A stretch of 58,232 nucleotides of DNA from a virus (IMGVR_UViG_3300032086_003837:1-58232), one strand, 5' to 3'; counted from the stretch's first letter, positions 11,701 through 19,401 are shown. The notes: generated from the sequence alone by a model not told the origin. Numbers and translations: made by a program.

Positions 11701-14161
11701 TAACTGTGCCTGAGCCGCCATCAAAAGGACTAGTTGATTGGCCATCTTTTGAACTGTCACCTAAAACGTTATCGGCACCTACGATAACACTTCTAAAGCC
11801 TTGCATATTATTATCAGTACCAAGAATAAGACCATCAGCAGCTTTTATTTTATTCTCATGACCAATAGATGTCATTCTATCATAAGAACCAGGACCTGCT
11901 GCATAGTTAGCAATGTTACGACTACCTAAGAATAGATTGTCAGTGTTCTCAGTTCCACGATCAGAAACCGTAGTATTTTCTCTACCAATTGCTACGCTGT
12001 AGTTACCAGCAGCAGTACTTAACCAACCAGCAGCAAATTGTCCTTCACCAGCTTGGTTATTACCTACAGCACCAGCAATTGTTTTCTTACCGAGTGCAGT
12101 AGAGAATTGACCCATAACATTCACGTTATAATGACTATCACCAAATTCACCGGCTCTAAACATCGCCGCTTGTGGAATAAAGGTCATGCGACCTTTCGTA
12201 TCATCATCGTGTTTTTTCCCAGTAGCAGCTTGAGATGCATATGGGAAAAGTGCTCTGTTAAGAGCGTAGTTTACTAGATCAATGCTGTCAGCGACCTGAA
12301 AGGTACCTGCAACTTCAAGCTCATACCTCGGATTTCTGGTTTGAATACCAACAAATCCATAACCATTAATGGAGTTAGCGGCGCCTCCATATTTTTCTTC
12401 GTCTCTTACAAAATATATGTCACCGGGTTGTCCTGAATCATTTGCTTCTGTGACGGTTGTAAATGCACCACCGCCAATAAAATCAGCACCGTTCTGTTCA
12501 AGAGCACCACCAAAGTTAATTGTACCATCTCTTGCAACACTGAAGAGAGTACTATCATTGGCTGTTAAAATTTGAAATGCAAAGGCTGAATCTTTTCCTC
12601 TCATACTATCTGCACTGAACGAAGTTCTAATGATAGTATTTTGAGCATTTAATCTAATTAAATTTGAATCTGCGTTATATTCAATACCATAAAAATCTAA
12701 CTTGTTACTATCTTTCTGGTATGGATAGGATTGTACATACTGTCCTACTGGAAGATTTGAATATATTCCGGCTTTAAATCCACCGACTATCTTCACCATA
12801 TCCGAATCTTGATCAACTGTTAGTTTATAGTAACCAGAATCCTCAATGAGTTCCCTCATTGCTAAGAAACCGTTTCCTTTTAGATCAGGATGAAGGCTTG
12901 ACTTATACTGTTGTACTTTTATATCTTGTATAGTGGAAATAGAATCGTCATCACCTATAGTAAGAATACCACCTTGAATAACATTTGGACTAGTAATCCT
13001 GATATCTCTCGCGGTAATTACGTCACCAATTTCTATATGATTAGTTGTTAACTTGTAGAAATTACCGGAATCAAAGTAAATTCCTGCTCCAGGGCTTCCG
13101 TAGTTATTACCTTCAAGACTTCTATTTAATATCCATCTATCTTTATTTTGATCATATCTAATAGCTGCTCCAGAAATTCCTGGTGCTATAATGATACCAG
13201 CTCCATCCGTAAATGCTAAATCTGGTGCAGAATCCGCAAGTACGAGATTTTTATCATTCATAGTTACGGTAGTAGAATTAACAATTGTTTCAAGGCCCTC
13301 GACCATGAGGTCACCCTTGATGATTACTCTACCCGTGTTATCACCGATTGCTCTTGGATCAATAATAAGATTTTCTTGACCCTGAATTCTACCACCAACG
13401 GTAATATTTAAGATATTGATGTCTGCTGAGTCAATAGTTATATTTGTTATGGTTGCTGAGTCTGCAACAAGTCTATCGATAAATGCGGAGTCAATATCAG
13501 CAAATTTTAAGTATGCAGAGTCAGTAACAGTAAGATCCTTAACAGTTATTCCTAATGGAAACTGAGCATCAAGGATGGTCGCTCTTGCTATGTTTGCTGA
13601 ATCAACATTTAAGGTAGTAAAGTTATTTCCAGTCTTACCGATGTAAGCAGCACCAGAAACATATATTACATTTCCAGCAATACCACCGGGTAGATTATCA
13701 CCAATAAAATGTAAGACACCCGATTGATAATCAAAAAACCACTCGTCATTGTTTCCGGATCCGCTGGCAAATATCTGAGTTCCGGTTGACTGAGGAGCAG
13801 AAGCACCAGCAGAGTCGATGTAAACTTTTAATTGATAAGTTGATCCAAACTGTGGTGGAATCCAGTTTGAGATTCCGGTTTTCCATGTTCTATTGGGTGT
13901 AGCCGTAGTATCTTCAGTAGTTTCTAGTGTTGCTTCAGTTCCTACAGCATCACTGTATACTTTAATTACGTTACTGTTAGACGAAGGAATTATATTTGGA
14001 ATTAAATCTGCATCCGTCCAAAGATTGTCACCTCTTAAAAGAAGTGGACTTGCTATATCCTCATTCGTGGCATTCTTAATAGAATTCGTATCAGTTTTAG
14101 AAACACCGAAACCGAGTTTCTTAAATAGATAGTCTATCTTTTGATTATCGCTTATCGCCAT
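2750..14161 (-). CDS. Giant modular fibre/adhesin with YadA-head-like beta-roll regions (3803 aa)
   Basis: This 11.4-kb gene is the longest in the window. The protein has a short N-terminal region (MAISDNQKIDYLFKKLGF), then alternating fibre segments. Three beta-roll blocks resemble YadA/Hep_Hag head repeats (SVAIGxN, VAIGKxxxAS). They begin near residues 660, 1050 and 2250, each after an FIPQxxxFRAG-type lead-in. VGIGTxxPxxxLxVxGxI motifs, a known fibre motif, recur between them. The C-terminal third carries many copies of an 11-mer like DSAYIxSIA, ending in a glycine-rich segment and a small beta domain. There is no autotransporter barrel, signal peptide or S74 chaperone, so it is a phage fibre and not a bacterial adhesin. 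It starts two codons after a weakly spaced RBS, 9 bases below the 1015-residue gene. Host recognition is inferred. Confidence 0.82.
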   Translation of the reverse strand: MAISDNQKIDYLFKKLGFGVSKTDTNSIKNATNEDIASPLLLRGDNLWTDADLIPNIIPSSNSNVIKVYSDAVGTEATLETTEDTTATPNRTWKTGISNWIPPQFGSTYQLKVYIDSAGASAPQSTGTQIFASGSGNNDEWFFDYQSGVLHFIGDNLPGGIAGNVIYVSGAAYIGKTGNNFTTLNVDSANIARATILDAQFPLGITVKDLTVTDSAYLKFADIDSAFIDRLVADSATITNITIDSADINILNITVGGRIQGQENLIIDPRAIGDNTGRVIIKGDLMVEGLETIVNSTTVTMNDKNLVLADSAPDLAFTDGAGIIIAPGISGAAIRYDQNKDRWILNRSLEGNNYGSPGAGIYFDSGNFYKLTTNHIEIGDVITARDIRITSPNVIQGGILTIGDDDSISTIQDIKVQQYKSSLHPDLKGNGFLAMRELIEDSGYYKLTVDQDSDMVKIVGGFKAGIYSNLPVGQYVQSYPYQKDSNKLDFYGIEYNADSNLIRLNAQNTIIRTSFSADSMRGKDSAFAFQILTANDSTLFSVARDGTINFGGALEQNGADFIGGGAFTTVTEANDSGQPGDIYFVRDEEKYGGAANSINGYGFVGIQTRNPRYELEVAGTFQVADSIDLVNYALNRALFPYASQAATGKKHDDDTKGRMTFIPQAAMFRAGEFGDSHYNVNVMGQFSTALGKKTIAGAVGNNQAGEGQFAAGWLSTAAGNYSVAIGRENTTVSDRGTENTDNLFLGSRNIANYAAGPGSYDRMTSIGHENKIKAADGLILGTDNNMQGFRSVIVGADNVLGDSSKDGQSTSPFDGGSGTVIIGNDNVVPNRNTYVFGRQNTLGGTDATTGEALTRFGNAGISNYVFGELNTVGNNADQVSIFGNQNIVNADEGKAFGSQITIDSDMSQSIGFNLSSQPVSVKAPRIMSIQGGNVIIGEDSDKFSDYDGNLYVKGDIILGGQLLTEGLPGVLSSGTPFVDDGLSVTNTVGRPVGINTSAPRHALTVSVSNYPAPQGIIVEGSIQPFDPRDTLGDSDIFDSTNTSWNSRNSLFSFIPQLGTLIAGDFPAGKAGFEKYLSNGALGVRAISLGQNNRANALNSVAIGNNNIIYRGPDSENASSILSKNTYFIGHSNEADSAMRSPAGDNYVLGNTNRFMGNTNNSYVIGQNARLEDVSGIVAITAGFERLNNGGTVLGKSALQINIDSNPMDNTKVGIGKDSAQYALDVRGSLKIDSGGQIFVGSKTIKEFLGFGEPTLSSGSDAIIGSETDPIAPEGRVSNIVAITFDQTEQSPKIAGTRTNVARITTFFPYADSDRSILLTDNNATNILAKFNGVDVTQDSSVAIRLKGFDLVEDVVGNHITLSDDSLSDLGRVGKQVLLFVEPIDQFNFMVRMDSHKGPGLQAGTGDSNFNNVAGVGGGFQDGDSGVLAKVFYIPASAPRIIDPSLTTAGDLFVKGENAIGPTIDLSADSRGLTFAAGNLKFTTPVVVPAGERYPSEGGDIRLGGRTTNKRQTFLFDSTGLQLTSGIVADSATFTNGLQLVNDNFLIDGLSFDSYAVRTDGKIIGAVTEFLDTDYVQARVFASSFFRHHQDALYYYPESAPFNRPVLLGMSPDNSIFTGLLGRLDRSNYTINMMAREDNGAIDVKTSASFGGSTADAIGNKIGTFSPSPIVGLGLPLPDHVDVNNNIVPTTGSLPSPINVDGKPFPTPAFLRQDGYIDKKYINDNIALTTAQLQQVVDDAFMKAIIDSAYILSAANDSSEWQRRENTLFFGTFPSVSHVKVGIGTADPHRKFHVNGDLLIEDSALFEGPLTVQGRKITVDEIYRYQFDGTAAGSTLVKTDSDDLLKIGRNAGGDFFSVADAKNQAIQDQSDGIAVTTSLDDGVKTVSRFARLYRIDQFGDSHDLTFRLGGTGASIGSTTNFGSYDAYYTDDGGVNNILFIKASSLDSSDYNVIINDYDLQGGILNFTHNNTDINGGKSLDYNTTYSEVRVLESDGTTVRKDFTVLSGVTLDSARGFSFPAFDSLHLNDIIEIYDRSSKISSSLTVVGDTILGEVHPSGATGSRLTYIKDALLVDDSTTLNNNLTISPNGIVHLDDATLNITGTQTSTISANLHVASPASTFIIDPSVDFTFPNAAGNLRSNVDDHITRVVDSNYIGSRLQTVWNFFDDSVGNQYIYYKRGSTNGQVVIGDQDAPVLGDSDTKFFVQKGNVVFNNEQTWDGLFGTETEDIVPDFGTSARHGNTFSGARMMWIPQRGAFRAGAIDGAAVQWSDEEVGRASVGIGYNTLSTDFSVALGYNAQAGNMGPGSPRRSRRTNNAVSIGHTIDGQSENGVAIGRSIGHSYQRSNNVSIGKDIVNTYSDGTVAIGDDITSSRGVAIGKDISTSTIGSFNTAIGYKSTAQRDGAAIGYNVTASYGGVAIGKTASASAQGTNIAIGKNVGGSRGGVYIGEYASGSYGGVAIGKSVQAHGGNAVAIGNSQTAGDRLVQNVAVGYNNNVSGGVVVGLSNVTSARQNHVILGISNKGYASTYGAGASPNIIIGSTNTANGRGGATIIGVSNTTAGPNSFIFGSTNRNVGNGTGYGRSIVLGYNNQNLDPRYGNIIAIGEGNSNNTPPQLYYSGEGTYIGRYNSSNDASHIFGNSNTGNKRAYIYGSGNINANSSIAGNRYNGSYAYMYGRANTVNNGGYTYGASNEALNNGYAFGVGTKGSYGGLSFGMLDSATNGGISFGHSNWVDGLGQSEPTLAFGYNNTATLSGIAYGENNTVSNGGMALGGNNTATAFRALALGSGINVTGQNSVGIGLSNVNSGTVSTSNTLSIMGGQVGVGVTSVPPAYKMEIGGTGLNVSVTGDYYRRGVRLYDYIQNDVTPRSYVRFHADSNYIHSAVDTPYLRTALPPQFFFASNLNTNNVEFTGSGSVGIGRANSNASKYKLDVLGNINYTGALYLNGDKIIPSTDSIGDVYINHYQQYYQIGPDSAEEYFDSAYVAQRQQMFGMSVGQTVQQVIDQTYITGTIDRSLFLDSAEALQLINENTGLLVGETIAFKHDPSNSNTVSLVPDLTKMPLGVKVAIGKTASVLGPTLDILGNQVIDGDLDVTGELTVNGEAIVSKTLFNQAAGGTVYVENENIMISKGAQPSTLIPSHVLEVVGDISADQLKIQGNDILDIFDSAYVIERQKLIDSELTGNMIDSAYIRFRADSNYILSVADSAYITHILGSGVPGSIVPGVDVNGDPVYDLGSPTNRWRDLYLSGTSINIGGAVFSTLEDNTVSITDSAGNPSKIRGIDSDAAIAFIDSDYVQTRANATYLKTIIDSSYVQQLVDSSYVTAITNETYIRSHADSAWITSIADSAHIRGIADSAWITSIADSAYVLNIADSQYISSIADSAYISSVTGIGSRAVDFGGFPIIFSNAYATEGSMPNAGSRPGNFTLNTTTNKPFVSFNGSYNRIALKTDLDSDISVLRSKIDSDVNAIIGGAPEALDTLKELSEAINNDSNFYATITALATSGVDSEATIALIDSAYVLARSPQFDYITLIDSAYVQARQLPGTDSEAVIAIINSNPTLDSAATISLIDSAYINARVSTVDSAQVLSIVDSSYILSITGSGLGGSGSGGGTSLVDFNYIATANQSLFTGSDADGSLLSYDPSTATIVSANGITLTRGVDYTHVDSSSISFTVARDLGDEITIFTTKKASDAGSSGSSGTTSTIISTSSTTIFDRTIHSNNFKSIEYTVHMEDSSLGHTQITKLLATYNKSQVFSTQYGTVSTFAGDSDLGVIDVVETGGQIQLTLTKANGTGTVRVVSNKTVIN

Positions 14162-14170
14162 TCTCGATCC

Positions 14171-17100
14171 TTATGAAATATTCAAGGCTGTTATCTTTTG
14201 GTTTGCGTTCAATGCTATTCTAACAAGAACAACATTTCCTGTAGCATTAGTCATATTCTCTGAACCGAGAGTCATAGTGTAAGCACCGTTTAGCTGGGTG
14301 TTTGGTAGTATTAAGTCTGATCCTGTTTGTGCACATCCGTTTGATCCGTTTCCTCCTGATCCAGTGTTCACACCAGGAACACCTGAACCAGCATATTGTA
14401 TTGAACAGTCTAACCATCCATTAAGTGAACTTGTATTATCGATGGTTGATCCTGGTGCTGCTATGAATAGTCCTGCCACTCCGTTTGTGTCACTCGTAAT
14501 ATTAATAGTAAAATTAGCAACAACCGTTCTTCTAAATGCAAATGTAAAGTACTGAGTACCCGTGTCTCCAGATCGATCTGGACCTATTGGCAGATAACCC
14601 GTTGAGTAATCAGTTACGTCGTGTTTAATCTCTCCAAATCTTAAAGTTGCTTCCTTTGTTCCAGCTACACCAGGATCAGCAGCTTCTGTGTATATATTGT
14701 TAGTATAAAAGTTAGTAGATCCCGTGTAACTAGGAGTATTTATATTGAGACTAGCAAGGTCAAAAATCCTAACACCATTATCAGTGTATGTTTGGCCTAA
14801 AGCAGGACTTACTGATATTGCAATCTCACTAATTCCGTATTGAGATCTACTATGAACATTTAATTTGCCAGCTATAGGTGCAAAGTTTCCGTTACCGTTA
14901 ACATTAGTAGCTCTTATTTGCAATTCTTCAACAGTTCTCACGTTGCTTTGGTTTATATCAACCGAAAGATCTCCTAAAGCATACGGTATTGTTTTTCCGG
15001 TGTCTGCTATCGGTATACCACCATTTAAGAAAGTAGTAGCACCATCTATTTCAGCATAAGTAAAGTTATGATTCTGTATAGCATTTGAGCTGGTGCCCTC
15101 ATAGTTTGTTCCAGACTGAACACTTACAACATTAGTAGTATTATTATAAGCCTGACCTATAAAGTCTTGAACCTGTGCTCCACTTACTACTACACTACCA
15201 CCAGTATTAAAGTATGGTATACCGGAAATATATCTAAGTGTTCCATTATTAACAAGAGAAAGGGATGCGCCGGTTACAGTTGGAACATCGGTAAGATCAT
15301 CTTTTACAAACTCAATCTTATTTGTGCTACCGACTATAGAATGATTTAACTCAAAGCTATGAAGACCTGTTGTAAGTGCAGAAACGGATGTGGAAATCTT
15401 AGCTTTAAACCCTGAGTAAAGATCCGGATGATAGATGCTGTTTTGAAAGGTGACCGGATCTCCGGATTGATCAAATAATTGAAAATCAGAGTTTTGTGTA
15501 ATCACTAATGACTGATATATACCTGAGTTATCATCGGTCGTCATGATCTTAGAGCCATCAGTCACGTTGTCGATTAAAGCTCTTAAATTTCCGGTCTTTC
15601 CACCATTTGATAATTGAGATAGAACTGAAGATTCAGCCGTACCGGCGTTACCAGCAACTCTTGAAACTGGAGATCCAGCGGTTAAAACTGCTCCGGTAGT
15701 ATTATCTGTAAATGAATAAGCTAATGTTGGATTTAATCCACTTGTAGTATTCATGGATATTGTTTTAAAAGTAAGTCCTTCAGGAGGTGCGATATTTGGA
15801 TCATATACTTTAAGAGGTAGTTCTTTACTGTTCGGAATAACTGCTGGGTCGGCTGTGCTATGAGATGCCAATGTTAACCTCGTGACATCCATTCCAGTAC
15901 CAGAGTTTGTACCAACTGCCCATGTATGCTGAAGTCTTGCTCCTTGAACACCACCCGGAAGTGTATCACTATCAATATTTACCAAAGGAGTACCATCAGC
16001 CCAAAGCATGGTATAAGTTTCGACTGATTGACCTTCAGAGTTTGAAACAACTGTGTTTGTAGTGGTATTTTCAAGATATAAAGAGTTACCTTCAATAACA
16101 TAAGCTTGAGTACTATCTACTAGATCATTGCCTTCTAAACTCCTATAAAGTCTGAAGTTAGCAACCGGATCGACGGTGTAGATCGTAATATAATCTGGCA
16201 TAACACGAGTATTTTCACTACCGGTTCCATAAGCGGCCGTGTTGTAAGCTCTTACTTTAATGGTTGCTGGGCTAAAAGTAGTATCGTCATAAGTATGAGT
16301 CAATGTTCCAGTTACTGAAACATCACTATCGATAGCACCGTCACCCCAGTCAATATCATACCTATTAGGATTGCCGTCATTAGCAACTGTAAGAGTAGTT
16401 GTGAAACCAGAACCACCTGAAGTTGGATTTGCGGTAAATGTAAGATCTCTAACAAAGACGTTGTTTCTAACATTATTGATAGCTTCATTTAAACCATCTA
16501 GAACATCAACCACTTTATCTGAGTCTCTAAAACCTTTAAAGGCTCCATCCGCCCAACCATTACTGTCAGTTCTTCCATAAGAAGTTTGAGCATCAGAAAT
16601 ATAATCCGTTGGTCTACCGGCTTTGACGTTATCGACATAGTTTTTAGTTGTAAGAGACTGTGAGCTATCAGGTGTGTAAACTGGAGCGGCTACTATCTGT
16701 CCAGTTTCTGTGATCTGTAACCTAAATGATCCCGCCGTGAAGAAGTCAAGATCATTGTTGTCTACATTTGGTGCTATTTCTGCTCTGATAAAAGTATTTT
16801 GGTCGACATCTCTAACACCACCCAGGCTACTCCATACTGAACCGTCATAGCCTTCAAAAGATTGTTCTTGAGTGTTGTACCTAACAGATCCAAGTATATT
16901 AATTCTTGTATCATTTGCTCCAACGGGTAAGACAAGACCGGAGTCAAGCATCAAGAAGTCAGTATTTCTACTGTCTCCTAAACGAAGAAATTTATCGGCA
17001 AATGATATTCCCGGTGTCCCACTTAAAAGATCAGTGTAGAATTCTCCACCGATTACATGAATACTGTCAGCAACCTGAGTTTCAGGATTATAGTTTCCAA

Positions 17101-17218
17101 CACCAATGAAAAGTTTTCGTGAGCTGTCTGCAAAAGAATAAGCTAATTCACCTATTCTCAAAGATGGCGGTTCTAGAGTAACGCCGGATCTTTTGATCTG
17201 AATTAACGTACCTGACAT
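14171..17218 (-). CDS. Virion fibre protein with PKD domain (1015 aa)
   Basis: The N-terminus (MSGTLIQIKRSGVTLEPPSL) matches a leader seen on many marine phage fibre and structural proteins, which probably docks onto the virion. Residues about 257-345 form a PKD-like Ig-fold domain with the typical WGDG turn near 291-294 and a THTY strand. The rest is beta-rich, Thr/Asn/Ser-rich and lacks catalytic motifs. It is the first gene behind the late promoter at 17248-17255, and the 3803-residue fibre gene follows 9 bases downstream, so the two are probably co-transcribed. PKD domains often bind polysaccharide or protein surfaces. A cell-surface role is therefore plausible but unproven. Confidence 0.75.
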   Translation of the reverse strand: MSGTLIQIKRSGVTLEPPSLRIGELAYSFADSSRKLFIGVGNYNPETQVADSIHVIGGEFYTDLLSGTPGISFADKFLRLGDSRNTDFLMLDSGLVLPVGANDTRINILGSVRYNTQEQSFEGYDGSVWSSLGGVRDVDQNTFIRAEIAPNVDNNDLDFFTAGSFRLQITETGQIVAAPVYTPDSSQSLTTKNYVDNVKAGRPTDYISDAQTSYGRTDSNGWADGAFKGFRDSDKVVDVLDGLNEAINNVRNNVFVRDLTFTANPTSGGSGFTTTLTVANDGNPNRYDIDWGDGAIDSDVSVTGTLTHTYDDTTFSPATIKVRAYNTAAYGTGSENTRVMPDYITIYTVDPVANFRLYRSLEGNDLVDSTQAYVIEGNSLYLENTTTNTVVSNSEGQSVETYTMLWADGTPLVNIDSDTLPGGVQGARLQHTWAVGTNSGTGMDVTRLTLASHSTADPAVIPNSKELPLKVYDPNIAPPEGLTFKTISMNTTSGLNPTLAYSFTDNTTGAVLTAGSPVSRVAGNAGTAESSVLSQLSNGGKTGNLRALIDNVTDGSKIMTTDDNSGIYQSLVITQNSDFQLFDQSGDPVTFQNSIYHPDLYSGFKAKISTSVSALTTGLHSFELNHSIVGSTNKIEFVKDDLTDVPTVTGASLSLVNNGTLRYISGIPYFNTGGSVVVSGAQVQDFIGQAYNNTTNVVSVQSGTNYEGTSSNAIQNHNFTYAEIDGATTFLNGGIPIADTGKTIPYALGDLSVDINQSNVRTVEELQIRATNVNGNGNFAPIAGKLNVHSRSQYGISEIAISVSPALGQTYTDNGVRIFDLASLNINTPSYTGSTNFYTNNIYTEAADPGVAGTKEATLRFGEIKHDVTDYSTGYLPIGPDRSGDTGTQYFTFAFRRTVVANFTINITSDTNGVAGLFIAAPGSTIDNTSSLNGWLDCSIQYAGSGVPGVNTGSGGNGSNGCAQTGSDLILPNTQLNGAYTMTLGSENMTNATGNVVLVRIALNANQKITALNIS

Positions 17219-17247
17219 AAATAAACCTTTTTAAACAGAATTTTATC

Positions 17248-17255
17248 TATTTATA
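17248..17255 (-). promoter_or_regulatory. T4-type late promoter (TATAAATA)
   Basis: An exact TATAAATA on the minus strand, 30 bases above the start of the 1015-residue fibre gene, in the gap behind the preceding gene. It should drive the large fibre genes at 266-17218. Confidence 0.8.
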
Positions 17256-17258
17256 AGG

Positions 17259-17585
17259 TTAGAACGTTTCACCGTCTATTCTAAAACCACTTTGTCCATC
17301 TGAATCCAGTTCACCCGGCTGTAAGCCATCATCTTCGGCGGGCGTATCACCTCCACCATCGAGTCTATGCTTTATAAGAATATTCTTAACAATAAATTTA
17401 CCTAATGAAGCATCATAGACTAAAACACTTCCGTCTTTAAGACCATCTTCTAGACTGGCTCCAACATCCGTCAAAGAACCGATACTCGTATCAATGGTAA
17501 AACTTTTAACCGTAGGAATAGGTGTACCAATAGTAATCTTTCTTACAATGGTTCTGTTTGAAACAATTTTTATAGCTTCAGTCAT
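17259..17585 (-). CDS. Small virion-associated protein, unknown
   Basis: A 108-residue protein. ATG at 17585 is preferred over the upstream TTG because it has AGGTG seven bases ahead. A beta-rich N-terminus (IVSNRTIVRKITIGTPIP) is followed by the segment DGSVLVYDASLGKFIVKNIL, often seen in fibre-linked proteins, and an acidic Gly/Asp tail. It lies 7 bases below the 132-residue gene and shares its late promoter. No family is recognised; it is probably a minor structural or connector protein. Confidence 0.6.
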   Translation of the reverse strand: MTEAIKIVSNRTIVRKITIGTPIPTVKSFTIDTSIGSLTDVGASLEDGLKDGSVLVYDASLGKFIVKNILIKHRLDGGGDTPAEDDGLQPGELDSDGQSGFRIDGETF

Positions 17586-17592
17586 CAATCAC

Positions 17593-17991
17593 CTATATAG
17601 TTGTTACGTTTTGGTTAATAGTCAGTTTGCCTTCGAGTATTCTTTCAATAGAAATGATATTTTGATCACTATCTGTTGCATGAAGCTCAACATCATAGAC
17701 CCACCGACCTTTTTTCATACTCATTGTTTGCAGATTTGATAAACTAATCTGAGCTATATTTTCTTCATTTCCCGGTTGTAAAGTAGTCGTAGTAAAAGTT
17801 ATGATATCATCTGAATCTGTTGATGTGAAAGATTTTTTGGCCTGAGCTTTCACTAGGAACATTGGTACTATACCATTACCAGCCGAATCAGCCATGTTCA
17901 ATATCTTTCTACTACCGTCTGGATTAAACAGCTCGAGTCTAATAGTTACATCAGTTCCTGCATCTATTGAAAAGTCTTCGTATTGTGCCAT
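17593..17991 (-). CDS. Small beta-rich virion protein, BppU-like N-terminal style
   Basis: A 132-residue protein that opens MAQYEDFSIDAGTDVTIRLEL. This beta-sandwich opening is common in marine phage structural proteins and reminiscent of upper-baseplate proteins. It also contains KKGRWVYDVEL and a closing LEGKLTINQNVT strand. It is the first gene behind two tandem late promoters at 18014-18032. A role in linking fibres to the baseplate is inferred from position only. Confidence 0.6.
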   Translation of the reverse strand: MAQYEDFSIDAGTDVTIRLELFNPDGSRKILNMADSAGNGIVPMFLVKAQAKKSFTSTDSDDIITFTTTTLQPGNEENIAQISLSNLQTMSMKKGRWVYDVELHATDSDQNIISIERILEGKLTINQNVTTI

Positions 17992-18013
17992 ATGTCAACT
18001 CTACTTTTTAGTA

Positions 18014-18021
18014 TATTTATA
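18014..18021 (-). promoter_or_regulatory. T4-type late promoter (TATAAATA), proximal copy
   Basis: Exact TATAAATA on the minus strand, 23 bases above the 17991 start. It is the nearer of two copies spaced 11 bases apart. Confidence 0.75.
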
Positions 18022-18023
18022 AA

Positions 18024-18791
18024 CTATTTATACGACTTCCAAAATCTTCTTATGTCTGAGTAGGAACGTTTTGTAAAAGTATTGAACTCACTTAACATCT
18101 TAATGTTATACATGTCTTTATATTTTTTATTATCATTAAGTGAAATCATATCCATCTGAATTTTTTCTTCTTTTATTGGAATCAACTGAACCAATGGTGT
18201 TCCTGCTTCAATGTTAACCTCACCTCTTTTTGTGTGTAAAACAAAAGGAATATTGATACTATTTAATCCTAAGTCATACTCATATAAGCCGGGTAAAGGC
18301 GTAAATCTATTTTCATCAACATATGGGACCGGCAGCTGTAGTAACCTATATCCTTTTGGAAGATGAACATACCAAGGAGTATTAAATTTTAAAACATGTG
18401 GAAAAGAATTTTTAGGCAAGTTTTCCATGTGTGAAAACATATTTTCGTCATAATGAGAAGTAACTAGTTCTCCAGCCGAATTATCAATCATTAGAGGTAC
18501 GGTTGATTGCCAACTCCAATCTTTGTTACTTTCAATCGTGATTTTTACATCACAAAAGGATTTAACCACCCAGCCTTCCTGTATTACTTTTACGATACCA
18601 GGACATCTGGACGCTGAACGCGCTCTGCCATTTCCATCGATAATATCTTTTTGTGAAGCAAGTTTTTTTAACCAGTCTCTTTGTATCTGAGAAGTTTTAA
18701 CGATAGGCATCCACTCCATAACTTCTTTCATAGCACAAACAAACTTAACTTTATCACTTTTTAATTGAAAGATGCGTGAGCCTAACTTCAT
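18024..18791 (-). CDS. Conserved phage protein of unknown function (DUF6065-like style)
   Basis: A 255-residue protein. ATG 18791 is chosen over an upstream TTG because GGAAG lies eight bases ahead. It overlaps the end of the 2OG oxygenase gene by 38 bases, so translation is probably coupled. The layout recalls a family of marine phage proteins: a CPG motif (about residues 65-67), a TPWYVHLPKGYRLL segment, a PGLYEYDLGLNSINIPF segment and GTPLVQLIPI near the C-terminus. I associate this layout with DUF6065 from memory. The family function is unknown. Pairing with an Fe(II)/2OG oxygenase inside a fibre operon suggests a shared task, possibly modification of a virion or host molecule, which is inference. 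Confidence 0.6.
   Translation of the reverse strand: MKLGSRIFQLKSDKVKFVCAMKEVMEWMPIVKTSQIQRDWLKKLASQKDIIDGNGRARSASRCPGIVKVIQEGWVVKSFCDVKITIESNKDWSWQSTVPLMIDNSAGELVTSHYDENMFSHMENLPKNSFPHVLKFNTPWYVHLPKGYRLLQLPVPYVDENRFTPLPGLYEYDLGLNSINIPFVLHTKRGEVNIEAGTPLVQLIPIKEEKIQMDMISLNDNKKYKDMYNIKMLSEFNTFTKRSYSDIRRFWKSYK
18025..18032 (-). promoter_or_regulatory. T4-type late promoter (TATAAATA), distal copy
   Basis: A second exact TATAAATA on the minus strand. It overlaps the last codons of the 255-residue gene and sits 11 bases from the proximal copy. Confidence 0.65.
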
Positions 18792-19401
18792 CACCAAGAC
18801 TTCCTTCTATAAATGTATTAAATGCCAAACTTATTCGTGTTTCATTATGCTCAACTGAATTGAACCAATGCTCTAAATTTGAAGGAAACATTATTAAATC
18901 TCCGGTACCAACCGTACATTTAATAGTCTGTGAATTAAATTCGTTTTCTTGCTGAGTTAAAAAATCTAGAGTAGGGAAAACATAAGGCTTTGATATGAAT
19001 AAATGATCTAGATCTTCATTTGCTCTGATATAAACGACTCCGCTCATTAAGCTATTAGGATGGTTATGTCTGTGTAAACTTTTACTTGATTCGGTTTTTG
19101 TAAACCAGCTTTGAGTAATATAGGGAGTAGCAGTTTTAACTATACCCCATTTGTCATAAGCGTTTATTACTTGTACATCTAACCAAACCTTTAAGTCTTC
19201 AAGAAAATCATAATCTTCTAACACTCTATTACTGGAACTTAAAAGACCATTGTTGTTACTTGGTTCTTTTCCAAGATGCTCAACCCATTCAATGTCTAAA
19301 ATCTTATCAAAAAGATCATCGTTTACTATAGATGACGGAGCTCGTGATCTAGTTAACATTGTTGGAAAAATAGGAATATACTGTGTTTCATGTTCAATCA
19401 T
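18754..19401 (-). CDS. 2OG-Fe(II) oxygenase superfamily protein (TIGR02466-like)
   Basis: A 215-residue putative iron- and 2-oxoglutarate-dependent dioxygenase. Residues 110-125 carry the HRHNHPNS segment followed by LMSGVVYI, the N-terminal metal-binding strand of this family (H112 or H114). The C-terminal part has MFPSNLEHWFNSV, with metal ligand H178, and ETRISLAFN, with R189 for the 2OG carboxylate. Length and motif order match the TIGR02466 / 2OG-FeII_Oxy_5 group, which is frequent in marine myoviruses. The substrate is unknown. The gene has its own late promoter (19427-19434) and couples to the next gene, so it is expressed with virion proteins. That favours a late role such as protein or surface hydroxylation. 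Confidence 0.82.
   Translation of the reverse strand: MIEHETQYIPIFPTMLTRSRAPSSIVNDDLFDKILDIEWVEHLGKEPSNNNGLLSSSNRVLEDYDFLEDLKVWLDVQVINAYDKWGIVKTATPYITQSWFTKTESSKSLHRHNHPNSLMSGVVYIRANEDLDHLFISKPYVFPTLDFLTQQENEFNSQTIKCTVGTGDLIMFPSNLEHWFNSVEHNETRISLAFNTFIEGSLGDEVRLTHLSIKK

Noticed and set aside
2750-14161. Bacterial trimeric autotransporter
   Set aside because: No signal peptide or C-terminal membrane barrel; the neighbours and promoters are phage late genes.
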